Positions 35,367-45,835 of a stretch of 45,835 bases of DNA are shown in pieces. Each line of letters begins with the position of its first letter. Position 1 is the stretch's first letter. The notes under the pieces were generated by a model. The model was not told where the DNA came from. It searched no databases and saw nothing but the letters and a program-made list of their open reading frames with translations. Origin of the DNA: Krasilnikovozyma curviuscula (taxonomy: Eukaryota > Basidiomycota > Tremellomycetes > Cystofilobasidiales > Mrakiaceae); the NCBI GenBank assembly GCA_014825775.1, contig MVAQ01000175.1:1-45835 (forward strand), written 5' to 3'. A program made the position numbers and the translations under genes.

Positions 35367-37048
35367 ATGGTCCTATGTCCTTCGACGTATACGACGTCAA
35401 CAGGGAAAGAGCACGAGTACAAAGCCCCAAGCTTCTATGCGGCTTACCTGCTGAAGCCTGTCAAGGAGGGGTCGCTACGTACGTATGTGAGTCTGACAAG
35501 TTTCTGGAATGGCCTGATCCATCCAAACATGCTGACCGATAGCTTGCTTCGCTGCTTCCTACCAGGTTGGTTCGAGCCCTGACCCTCCAAGGAGGATCAG
35601 ACAGCATAATGGAGAGGTCAAAGGAGGTGCAGTGAGTCTATACTGTTCGATATGTAAACTTGGAATCAGCTCTGACGATGTTTTCCTTGGTGTTCCGCTA
35701 GCATTACACCAAGTGAGTCAACAATGCAGCTCAAAGCCCCGATTAGGGAAACGTTCTGACTTTTGCTACTCTATTTAGAATGTGGAAACCCTGGCACATG
35801 GAGATGATAGTGTACGGCTTTCCATCGAAACTGGCGGCTCTACAGGCACGCGACTTCTTTCCCTACTCCGCGCGAGCGAGTCTGCTGAGCTTTGTTCCTT
35901 CCTCGCTAGTTTGAATGGGCATGGGCTCACCCGGATAAATCTCGGAATCTGAGGAAAGAGAATTCAGATGGCACTTTCACTCCTTTCTTTCCCAAGGGAA
36001 AGAAGTCGAATCAGCCCGATTTCAAAGTTGGGTGAGCTCTTGTTGTTTTCTTTCGCCATCTATCTGCTCAGACATCTCACCCTTGTATTTATCTTCCACA
36101 GTGTTGCTCACAAGATGCTGTCTTTACCACCATATTCGCGACTTCCTCTCTGTGTCCGCCTGTTCTCTCGTCAAGCCATCAAAGCATTCAACGCTCTCCC
36201 GTCCTCAACCCTGCCTTCCCACGTCCAAGTCGTGCAGGATCTCGGTGGAGTAGATGGTTCCCGAGCCCCTCTCCTTCGTCCTCCTGGTCTCAAAGGCGTC
36301 GACCCCAAAACGGGCAAGATTGACGTGACGGACGCGGAGCTCTCCACGGCCAGCTGGGACAAGTTTAACACTATCATCACATCCGCTCAATTACACGTTT
36401 GTGGGATATGCGGACAGAAGATCTCAGATGGAGCACTCAAGAATCATCTTCTCATCGCCATCTGTCCTTCACCTTCTTTGGATTGTCTATCAATTTCTCA
36501 TCTCCCTTGTTTGGCTAAACACTTCCAGGACAACGCTCCAGAGGCAGAGAAGAATTTTCTTCTCCCAAGATGGGGGAAATGTCCGGGTAGTGGATGCAAC
36601 TGGGAAGGTGCGTGGGGCGAAGTCGTTCGTGGGTGCTGTGGGAGGAATCGCCTGGAGCGTATGAAGAATAAAGTCAAGGGCAGGGGAAAAGGGAAGGGAA
36701 AAGCTGTTGATGTGGATGACGATGAGGAGGAAGAGGAAGAAGAGGAAGAAGAGGATGACAGCGGTGGAGGGAGTGAGGAGAGTGAGAACGAGAATGAGTT
36801 TGGGAGCGCGTTGGAGGACACTGATGACAGCGACAACAACAGTGACAGTGATGATTCAGAAGCTGGGAGCAGACTTGTGTGTCTACGTTTCACTCATCTT
36901 ATTCTTCAATCAATCGCTAACTCACTGACCACTTTCAATTCTTTAGAAACCCCGCAAGGCTCCACCTTCCAGGGGCGAGAGCGGTGGAAGTGGAAGAGGC
37001 AGAGGCAGAGGGCGAGGCGGCTGGAGACCCAAATTTGTAAAGCGGTAG
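35367..37048 (+). CDS. SLX1: Structure-specific endonuclease subunit SLX1 (GIY-YIG + RING/PHD)
   Basis: Catalytic subunit of the SLX1-SLX4 nuclease, which cuts branched DNA such as Holliday junctions in the nucleus. Seven exons give 420 aa: 35367-35486, 35566-35631, 35702-35712, 35779-35845, 35910-36031, 36102-36876, 36947-37048. The GIY-YIG domain shows FYAAYLLK, TYVGSSPDPPRRIRQHNGE and the metal-binding Glu in FEWAWAHP. The C-terminal zinc domain begins CGICGQKISDG and continues CPSPSLDC...LPCLAKHF...CPGSGC. An acidic stretch (poly-Glu at about 36715-36760) and a GRGRGRG-type tail follow; such an RG tail is not a standard SLX1 part. The third exon is only 11 nt, and the intron after exon 4 has a GC donor (CAG/GCACGC). 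Both are required for frame and for the conserved YGFPSKLAALQFEW. Confidence 0.92.
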
Positions 37049-38123
37049 CACCAATATCAGTTGTAGCGTAGCATACGCATCACGCAGACAAACCTCATTA
37101 CGACCATACTGCGATAAGTCAAATGTTTTATTTTATTCAAACAACAGCGTCGCGTCCTCTATATCGACCAGCGTCATATACTGTGTTGTATGCGCTGTGT
37201 GGACCGCCTGAAAGCACTCCAAAGATAACCCCCTAAAGAAGCTCTCAGAGAAAGCGTTGGTGTATACTGTCATGGGGTGTCCCTCAACAATGGGTGGAGT
37301 GACTGGGTCAGGTACGGCGCGTTTTGTGGAGAGGATGACGGAGATTTCTCTATTATCTTTACATCGTCTGTCTTCCCAGAGAAATTAGATTGCCGATGCG
37401 GTATCTGTGTCTCGAATTCACGGTGGGCGTGACCAAGAGCAGCGTCTGTTGAACGGAAGGCCCCCTCCTCTGTTGTTCATCATCATTGATTCCGGACCGC
37501 TGCCACCGCTTTGTGCAGGAACACTATGGGAGATCCACATCACCAGCAACAAGAGCAGGGGGTACATATTACACATGCCCGCATGCGTCCGAGTCCTGAT
37601 GAACAACACTGCCAGAGACACAGTCATGCACCGCTCTCATTGCTAAATACAACATCCAGACAAACTTGCCCTCCGATATGCCATCGGACTGACCTTCCGC
37701 GATCGGAAGAGTCTTCATAGCCAGCTAATGAATAAAGTGTTTTCTCGGGTTCGAAGCGTGGAGGATAGATTGGAACATAGACGTGGAGGCTCGCTGAGAG
37801 CTATGACTTATCTTCCCAGAACGTGGCCAAGACGGTGGAAAGAACAAAGGCTATGGGCTTGGGGGGACTGAGAACGAATATGATTGAATTGGAGGCTTCT
37901 TGGATTGGATGGCTGCTTGAGGTGGGATGAAGAACTTCATTTTTCTCGAACACATAACATTGACGCAGAAGACGAGTATAAAACAAGGCAAAATATTCGC
38001 TTTTCATCAAGGGAGAGCTTTGAGCCTCTTTTTTCTCAAGAAGCGAAGCAATCAGGCCTGTGGAACACTGGCTATGAGGCTCGCACAGTTGCCACCCTAT
38101 CTATACTGTCAAAAATCCCAAAT
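37049..38123. other. Long convergent intergenic region (SLX1 / GPCR)
   Basis: About 1.07 kb between two gene ends, unusually long for convergent genes here; other convergent pairs are about 120-300 bp apart. Short open frames such as 37407-37646 (+) and 37884-38267 (+) have no recognisable product. I found no tRNA, terminal inverted repeat or target-site duplication. Confidence 0.5.
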
Positions 38124-39876
38124 CTATATCAATCTCTCGTAGTCCTCAGCGCTACTGCCCCGGCGTGTACTCTCAGAAGTGACCCTGAACATCACTGCCA
38201 GCGAAGTCCTCCGTGTCTGGCCAATGTTGTTGGAGAAGGCAGTACCATCTCTCTCCTCCCTCACTAGTCTGGGCGGTGACGGTGGTGATGCCGTCGAGTT
38301 TCCGTTTCCAAACGGAACGTCTTCTTTATGGCGAGGCGACAGCTTGAAGTCCAGCGAGGCATCATCGATCTTCTCCGGTAGCGCTATAGACTGCTGATGC
38401 CGTATCTGGCTCTCGATATCCCCGTACGATCGTCCAAGTGTCTCGTCGGGAGAGAACATGGGTATGTTGGGAATCCCACGCCAGTGCTTGTACACAGCTC
38501 GTACCGCTTTGTTCAGCGAAGGGTCGAAGAAACAGACGATGGGAAGGGCAAAACAGCGGAGGGCGTAGCTGACATTACCCATGACAAGCATGCGGTAGCT
38601 CTATGTACACAACGTAGTCGGTTAGAATCCACTTCAAGTTTGAAGACGTTGATGTCGAAAGAAAAAGAAAAAAGCTCTTACCTCTATATTATCTAGGCTG
38701 AGTTGGTCAGCCAGGTACACATCCGACGTACTGGCTAATACGTTGATTATGAATCCCACAACTGGGTAGAGGCCTGCGAAAGAGAAAACCGAGCTATGTA
38801 AGAATTTAACGCCCACAGCAGCTCGGTCACAGAAAAATATTAGATCAACCTATTCTAAGAATCATGGAGTGATGTTTGTCGACGTTCAAGTAGTTGTTTT
38901 TGTCGTTGGTGACACATATTCCTCCGTTGTCATGTATCGCCTTTCTAGTTTGAGACTGTCAAGATCGAATATATTAGATGAGGACGGTTCAGAAGTGATT
39001 AGAATTGTAAATCTCTCAGCTCACTTTGGTCTTAATGATGTGCCTGGCTAGGGATATGAACAAGACGAGTTGAAGGACGGAGAAGAGAAGTGTCCAAGCG
39101 ATTTGGCTGCCAATCTGCCATTGCACTGACGTCCAGATGTCTTCTTGTTTATACCAACATCCCCAATCATCCGCAAAACTGATGCCGTAAGAGACGGTGT
39201 TGAGGGTCAGTGAAGGTTCCCCACCGATGAGAGAGAGAGAGAAATCTCTACGAACGCGTAATTTCCAGTTACCAGAGCTGTGAGGGGAAGAACTGTTGAG
39301 AAGATGAATGCAAAGAGCCAGTAGAGAGGTTCTAGTTTCCATGTGGACGAAATATGGTTAACGACATGCAGCTGTAAGTTGAGCGCCTAAGAGACCCGTA
39401 TGACAACACGCCCGTCAAATCGCAACTCTGATTGTGAAGAAGAGGAAGTGTCTTTGACTCACCACCAAGAATGTCAAGACACTCTGCATCTGCAGTCCCC
39501 ACATCAACGTGAACATCGAGCTCTGACACAACTTTTCTTGACTGTTATTGGACACCTCAGCAACAATGGGTGTGGACACGCCATACACCAGCGACGCAAT
39601 CATCGCTCCTACTATCAGCCGGAAGCTCACTCTGTCTAAGTGTTTTCTGCCGGCAGGTTGTGTATATACCGCTCCAATGACCAGGAGCGTGACGAATGTT
39701 ACCGCTGTTCCACCAATTGTCAGATTAGCCCAGACATTTTGGCTGGTGGAAGAAGGTCAGCCAACCACGTTGGGACCGAGAGCAAGCATAGAAAACGACT
39801 GGGCTCACGTATGGGCATACATTTCGTCAGTGAAGACGAAACCAGTCGAGGAATCATCCGCGCTGTTGTCACTCAT
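38124..39876 (-). CDS. Seven-transmembrane G-protein-coupled receptor-like protein
   Basis: Predicted plasma-membrane receptor of a fungal GPCR group; ligand unknown. Seven exons in transcript order give 435 aa: 39876-39809, 39742-39463, 39386-39256, 39178-39025, 38955-38850, 38773-38682, 38600-38124. A short acidic N-terminus (MSDNSADDSSTG) is followed by seven hydrophobic segments: LTIGGTAVTFVTLLVIGAVY; LIVGAMIASLVYGVSTPIV; SMFTLMWGLQMQSVLTFLV; YWLFAFIFSTVLPLTALVTG; ending at TTK, IAWTLLFSVLQLVLFISLA; YPVVGFIINVLAST; and YALRCFALPIVCFFDPSLNK. The LDRVSFRL loop after TM1 is characteristic of fungal GPCR-like proteins. The Ser/Pro-rich cytoplasmic tail of about 130 residues could carry phosphorylation sites. 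It is divergent from TOF1. Confidence 0.82.
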
Positions 39877-40457
39877 CGGATCGGTACTTCTCGCAGCGAT
39901 CCCAGATTTTTCCTGTCAGACGTAAATTTGAAGGGACCTGCTGAAGGTGGGAAAAAGTGGACGGATGTGGTTGGAAGGGATTTAGTCATATTGAAAATGG
40001 GACAGCCTGAGGAGTCGGAGAGGTTGGATATTAGCTTTAATTGAGGGCCTGCGCGGCTGTCTTGGATAGGGTCGAGGGATCCAAGCCACGACTTGAGAAA
40101 TCAGATTCAGGTCGTATGAGCTAATTGGATAGATTGAGTCCACATCAAGGATCCGTCAGACTTGGTCGCAGAAATTTTTGACTGGTCGACAACAGGAGGA
40201 GGTTATAAATTAATGGTAAGGGTGGAGGAAGAAGAGGCGCTTTATGTCGCCACCAACTCTCTGAGGTCAAAGTATCAGCAGGTGTATTACTTAGACCTCA
40301 GTCTCAAATACAATGATTCTTGTATTGCCATTGAAAGGACGTTCATCTGAGAAAGCTGTCGAAAAAAAGAAAATAACGCGCCTCATAGACGCGACGCGCA
40401 GTGGTCATTTCGTGTGTTCCCACCCACGACCTTCGATCAGGAAACAACGCAGCACCC
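39877..40457. other. Divergent intergenic region of GPCR and TOF1
   Basis: About 580 bp carrying both promoters. Short plus-strand frames at 39640-40044 and 40162-40350 look like chance openings. Near the TOF1 end there is a cluster of ACGCG words (separate entry). Confidence 0.5.
40376..40399 (+). promoter_or_regulatory. Cluster of three ACGCG words upstream of TOF1
   Basis: ACGCG occurs at 40376-40380, 40389-40393 and 40394-40398, about 60-80 bp before the TOF1 start codon. ACGCG is the core of the MluI cell-cycle box bound by MBF-type factors, which drive replication genes at G1/S in fungi. The full ACGCGT is not present, so the assignment rests on the core, the clustering and the gene's role. 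Confidence 0.4.
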
Positions 40458-43400
40458 ATGGACCCCTTCGCTATCGATAGTGAAGCAGGTCCTTCTCGTT
40501 CGAGATACGACCGAGAGGACTCAATTGGAGAGGACTTGGCTGAGAATGAATCGGAGGACGAGCGTGGTTATCGAAGAAGGGACGACGACGACAGCAGGTA
40601 CGGTGAGGACGATGAAGATGAAGAACCAGGGGAGCAAAGAGGTCCAAGTACTGGCTGGGGAGATATTACGACCGAAACTCTAAGGGAAATCTACTTTCCT
40701 GTGGTACAGGGGCTTATTTCAGCGCTCGGTGGTTATGAGGTGAGTTTTAAAATCCTTTTCTTCAAAAGAATGACCACCATACTGCGTGCGTGGGAATCTG
40801 TGCTGAGTGTTCCTTTTGTGCTTTGTAGGAAGTTACTCTGGAAGATGGAACAGTTGAGAGGCAGTATCGTGTCGGAGACTCAGTCACCAAAGTTCTCAAG
40901 GATCTGAAGAAGCTATGGCGTCGAGACGAGTATGATGACTTCAAGACAGTATCACAGTGAGTAAAAGGGACTCATTCTCATATATCAGGCAGTAACTTGT
41001 GCCCACTTTCCTTGAGGATCTGCTGCTCACACCCTTTTCTGCCTCGCGTGTCCACAGAATATACGCTGAGACGACGTTGGTGTCCGACCTAGTAGCCATC
41101 ATCAACGAAGTCACTTCTCGAGGAGCGTGGGGTCTTAAACTATCAATAAGATGTATCGACTTGCTTATGGCGCTCACCTGGCCTGTCAACATTCCTCAAG
41201 CACTCACTGAATTCCAAGAAATCGCCAACCCTGACTCGAAGAAACCTCATATCGACTTTAGACTCATTGCGAAGGCTCAACTGACATACAAGAAGATAAT
41301 TTTGGCAGCTGATATCATGGGCTGTGCCCTGCAGACCATCCTCAACCCTCTGGGGAAGAGAAGGTTCGATAGAGACGATAGGGACCAGCAGGAGATCCGA
41401 CTCGTCATGTTCTTCATCAGGAATCTTCTCAAAATTAGAGATGAAGATGGCGGAGATTTCAGCTCTGCAGAAACCCAGGAGAAGGAAGGCCTTCAGGTAC
41501 GCTCCCTGCTGAATGACCGGTTTTGACGCGCCTTGACGAACTGTTATCTGTCATTGGAATTCATTAGTCTGAACTTCTTCTCCAACTCCACACATCCCAC
41601 TTCCTTGAACTGTTCCAAACACTCGCTTCTTCGGCCTCCACATCTGAATTTCAATTTCTGCAAGTCGAGCTTCTTGAAATCATGCACCTGCTGCTGCTCC
41701 TGCCACCGACACAGCTCATCCGGGACAAGCCCATTACCGCCAGAGAAAAACTCACCGAGCTGCTCGAGAAGGAAGACCTGATCAAGATGGGCAAGACGCG
41801 CAACATTGCATCTCGACACTCTAGGTTCGGAACGACCATCTCCGTCGTCGACACCGCGTCGAGGCTGGGGAAGAAGACGGTCCTCCACGGTCAAGGTGGC
41901 CTCAACCCATCAACGTTAAAGTACCTCGACACGAAGAAGAAGACGGCGCCCAGGAGGTCAGGCGGCGGTGGTCATGGTCTCGCGAAGGACAGCAAGGACA
42001 AACAGAAAGCGAATACTGTCGAGCTTGGATTTGGCGCTAGCGGAAGAGAGACTGAGATCAAGCTCACTTGGGAAGCTCAAACCGTCCTGAAGGGGTTTGT
42101 CGAGGAGTTTGTCGAGACTGGTTTCAATTGTTAGTAGAAGTCCCCACTCCAAGCAATCCTGACCGCCCGAGCTCACATGGTCCCTTCGTCTAGTCTTTTT
42201 TGCTGCCATGCGTCGGGCGATCGCGAGAGAGTCTGGCGACTTCAACATGGAGCTTGACACGATCCGTCTGATGCACATCGCAACTTTCGTGATCGAATAT
42301 TTCCTCTTATATCGCAAAGTTTACTTCCCACCGACAGCATCCGACTCTCCTGCACCATCTGCGACGGATAAGAAGGAATGGCTGTTTGGACTGGTCGGAG
42401 AGATGACGGAGATGGACTCGGTGAGATGGGTCAGTAGCAGGATTATCATGTTCATGGATGAGACGCCTATCCCATGGACCGCTCTGGGGTCCGGTATCCG
42501 ATGTTTCACTCAGGTCGTGCGTAATATTTTCTTTATGTTTCGTTTCTGAGACTTTGGTCCCTGACCAACACCACTCTTCGATTGAACAGCTGTCAATGAT
42601 TGACGCCATGAATGCCTGCCCAGATGAGGAGACTCGAGAAGCTGCTGAGATTCTTCAAGACGTCCTTTACCACAACGGTGATATCATGCAGATGAGTAAA
42701 AATGTTTTGGTCAACTACAAGCCGAGTTGTACAACTGCGTAAGTCAGCCAGTGTTCTCGCCCCCGTGCCTGTCGACTGATTCTGTGACTTTGCGTACTAG
42801 GTATCTTGATTCTGCTGTCGAGCTCTCGTATGTGTTCCTGAGAATGTTGGAGAGATATTCTAGCCAGCAGAGTTATATGTTCATCCGGAAGAGAAAAGCC
42901 AAGAAGAAGAAGAGAGCCAGTGAGTTCGTGCTTATATTATCAACAATGTCAGGCTGTAGACGTGTTCCATTGCTTTTTTTTTTTGGTAGATGGAAATGGA
43001 GATGATGATATGAATGAAGACGACGACGATGGACGGGACATGCCATCGTATGCCGAACACCAGTTCAAATTCTCAGATTTTGAACGAGTGAGTCTCACCA
43101 AGTAACATCCAAGGCGTGTACACGCTGACCTCAATTGATGTTTAGAATTTCGTCAATCCCCATGTACTTTCTACTCTGGTAGCTCATCTCGGGAGATACC
43201 AGGATTTCAATACGCCTGACATGATGAAGCGTGTCGTAGGAATGATGCATCGTTTGGCTGTCAAAGAACAAGCAGAAGGTCTCTTCTTCAAGGTTAGCCC
43301 TTTTTGCTGATCCTTTCAAACGAACTTGTCTAATCATTTTGTGTGGTGTAGGCATCTGTTCTGCATCTTTTCAATAAAATATTGGAGGATCAGGCCACCC

Positions 43401-45478
43401 TGCCTCGAGACCCGTCAAGCAAAGATCTCGTCAGTCTGATCAACTTTGTCCTAAGGAAGTTCTTCAAGAATGCTCAAGAAAAGCCTATCCTGATTGTGGA
43501 AGCATTCTGGCCGAAGGACACGAAGACTTGGAAGGGCTGGTCGAGCTATGAACCCCCAGTAAAGGAAATTCGCGAGAAAAAAGTAATTCTTGTCGTCACT
43601 TCGACCCTACACAACCATCTGCTGATTCCTGTATTTGCCACGTAGCCTTCGAAAATTCCAGCTGATGTCCAGATTAAAGACTCATCCCTATCGCACAGCG
43701 AAGAGGTTGGTGTCGCAGTGGGCGTGCTGATGGAAGCCGAGCAGATGCACTGTGTCAATTGGGTGGTCGGATGGATTAAGACTGCTGCTGAGCTGAGACG
43801 TGGCATTCAAACAGAGACTGATGGCTCTCCTCCTCAGCAAGTTTTCGACGAGCTTGGCGAAGAACTCACGGATGAACAGATCAGAGTTGAAGCACGAAGA
43901 ATCGAAGCTGGCGTGGAAGGCCAAGATTTCCCTAGTGAAGAGGCTCTGGCAAAATTCATCAAGTTTGGTGAGCATCTTCTTCCTCACTATTTTCAGTGAT
44001 ATATATCGTTACTCACCTATCGGCTGCCCTCACTTAGATGTTCCTTACGAGACGGATGATCAGCGCACTGCTGTCACTATGAACTCTAATTTTAAACTTC
44101 TCCTTCGCCTCACCGACTTCATAATCACAAGTGATGGTGAAATTCCGATTCAATGGACTATACCAGCTCATATTCCACCTAGGCATCTCGAAGTTAGCGC
44201 TCAGCTCATCGAACAATACATCAGAGACCCTCTTGACGTGAGTCTTTCAGCTTTGACTCTTTTGAATTCAGAAGCTAACACTTGTCGACGCATACAGTTG
44301 AACGGAGAACGTGCGTCTGATAAGCTCAAGAAGAAAATCAACAGGAAACCTCACAAGCGCAGAAGTGCTCCTGATTCTGATCCATCGGAGCCTGAAGATA
44401 CCGACGCTGTTCTATCTGATGTGAATACCTGGTTCATTCTCTCTTCTCCTTAGCGCAGTCTCTGACCTTTTGTTTAACTTTCTAGTCGGAGGCTGAAGCA
44501 GACCGCCAGAAGCAAAAACAAGAACGTCAGGGCCGGAAAAAGAAGAAGTCAAAGACGAGGGTCTCTGAGGGCCATGACTCTCACGCCGACAAGTCAAAGA
44601 GGAAGGTTTCCAGGAGACGAGAGCAAGAAGAAGTTAAGTATAAGTCTGCGGAGCTCATCTTGGATTCGGATGAATCAGACGATGAGGCGTTCTTTGCTCG
44701 AGAGAAAGCTCTGGTAAGTTGTTCTACTATCGCTTCGATGCGACTTGTGCTGACTATGGTGTGCCTACAGATTGCTTGGAAGACGAAGGATGATCTCGCA
44801 AAGATCATCGCTTTCGAACAAGAACAAGATCAACTTCTCAAGCAACGTCGAGATGACATCAGGAGGAAGAGAGAAGCCTTCGAAGCAGAAACGCGAAAGC
44901 GAAAGGAGGCGAGGGCTGCGAATGGCGGAAGTCAACCAACGGTCACGAAGAAGACTATAAAGAAGAGGAAGAGTAATGCCGGAACCAGTGTTGCAACCAC
45001 TTCATCTGAAGTGGATGATTCGGACGAAGACCGCAGGTCTACGGCCCAATCGGAACCCAAACGAGAAACTAACGCGAAGACATTTTCAAAAGACAACGGT
45101 GATATGTCGCTTGAGGAGGAGACTGAGGATGAGCAGGAGGGAGACGAGGAGGGGAAGCGTGAGAAGGAGGAGGCGCCATCATGGAGCAGGCCAAGAAGCA
45201 GCACTGTTTCAACTGTACGTTCGTCGACACCTCAAGCTACCGAACCGGACTCTCCCCAAGCTCAACCTACGCGAGGGATTGCTGGTCGAATGAAACCGAG
45301 AGTCAAGGTTGTTGCTGACGATGATGATGAAGAGGAGGAGGGGGGTGAAGATGACAATGATAGCCCTAGGAAGGGCGAGCGGTCGTCAGAAGCACCTGAG
45401 TCATCACCAGACAAACGCCCTTCTAAGAAGAAGAGGAGTAGAGCTGTATTTTCGTCTGACGAGGAGATGGATGACTGA
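40458..45478 (+). CDS. TOF1: Replication fork protection protein TOF1/Timeless
   Basis: Part of the Tof1-Csm3 complex at replication forks, needed for fork pausing and the S-phase checkpoint. Fifteen exons give 1351 aa: 40458-40739, 40829-40956, 41058-41496, 41568-42129, 42194-42513, 42590-42738, 42801-42919, 42990-43087, 43146-43292, 43352-43582, 43646-43967, 44038-44237, 44298-44420, 44486-44713, 44771-45478. After an acidic N-terminal extension of about 75 residues, the Timeless N-domain starts (LREIYFPVVQGLISALGGYE; KVLKDLKKLWRRDE; NEVTSRGAWGLKLSIRC; LRKFFKNAQEKP). The middle contains VLKGFVEEFVETGFN and LHIATF-like helices. The C-terminal third is charged and disordered, with alternating Lys-rich and Asp/Glu-rich runs (DDDDEEEEGGEDD) and the end SSDEEMDD. 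The N-terminal extension is more acidic than usual. Confidence 0.93.
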
Positions 45479-45835
45479 GGAGCGGACGTTTCTCGATTTG
45501 TGACGTTTGCGAGCTTGAAGCCAAGAACGCAAATAGATTAGCAGTATCGCGTTTTTATAATAGTGCTTAATTCTTTCCCTCTATCAACCTAGGTCAAGAT
45601 CATGTACTGCAGGATAAATACCGCATTAAAAACAGAATAACGGCGTTTTGCATGTTCGGATTTCGGCTGTTGTATTTGTCTGAAAGCAGGCTGGCACCTT
45701 CTTTTCCTCTTTCTTAGTCTATAGCATGCAAGTTGGCCGAGACCAATTTGAAGTAAGAATGAATTGATAATCATAATCATAAAAGAACGCGCGAAAAAAC
45801 GTTCGGGCGTGTCACCATCAACCATCTTGACAGCC
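45479..45835. other. TOF1 downstream region to window end
   Basis: AT-rich 3' flank. An open minus-strand frame at 45589-45825 resembles nothing I know. The window ends before the next gene can be identified. Confidence 0.5.

Noticed and set aside
35179..35454. 91-codon ORF overlapping the SLX1 start
   Set aside because: It is in a different frame from the GIY-YIG domain and shows no relation to any protein. It occupies the divergent promoter.
23575..45478. Functional cluster of chromosome-maintenance genes (BUB1, SLX1, TOF1)
   Set aside because: They are separated by peptidase, ribosome-biogenesis, DUF2408 and receptor genes on both strands. Co-location is most simply chance.

Overview
The window is a 45.8 kb piece of a gene-dense, intron-rich fungal nuclear chromosome. 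Nearly every gene is split by several short introns of about 40-120 nt with GTRAGT-like donors, CTRAY branch points and YAG acceptors. Exons can be tiny. Together with the protein types (a single MadBub-type BUB1, an NBR1-like receptor with many ZZ domains, a DUF2408 protein, a secreted DPP-V), this points to a basidiomycete, probably a Tremellomycete related to Cryptococcus or Kwoniella. The phylum-level call is well supported; the class is inference. All gene models were built by hand from splice signals and reading-frame continuity. No alignment or transcript data were available.

Layout. 1-240: two tandem copies of an intron-containing tRNA-Asp(GUC), the first cut by the window edge. 241-3258: a gene-poor stretch with one small spliced ORF and one degenerate coiled-coil gene. 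3259-6736 (+): NBR1-like selective-autophagy receptor with six ZZ domains, an FW domain and a C-terminal LIR. 7790-13790 (+): NUM1/ApsA-like cortical anchor with a long VEKIV repeat tract and a C-terminal PH domain. 14085-14760 (-): prefoldin subunit 4. 15013-17488 (+): Zn2Cys6 transcription factor. 17611-19981 (-): cytoplasmic-looking GH5 glycoside hydrolase. 20390-22883 (-): ACS-family MFS permease. 23575-27821 (+): BUB1 (MadBub). 28231-30590 (+): DUF2408 protein. 30810-33678 (+): secreted dipeptidyl-peptidase V. 33810-35138 (-): RPF2. 35367-37048 (+): SLX1. 38124-39876 (-): seven-TM GPCR-like receptor. 40458-45478 (+): TOF1/Timeless.

How the genes relate. Most are unrelated housekeeping genes. 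BUB1, SLX1 and TOF1 all serve chromosome maintenance and the upstream regions of BUB1 and TOF1 carry G1/S-type promoter words, but a functional cluster is not implied. The only stretch that looks like a small functional neighbourhood is the transcription factor, the GH5 enzyme and the MFS permease. The most notable signals are at the RNA level: very short exons (4, 5 and 11 nt), two GC-AG introns, and a terminal intron whose removal completes the LIR motif of the NBR1-like receptor. I found no CRISPR array, no intact transposon and no clear horizontally acquired island.
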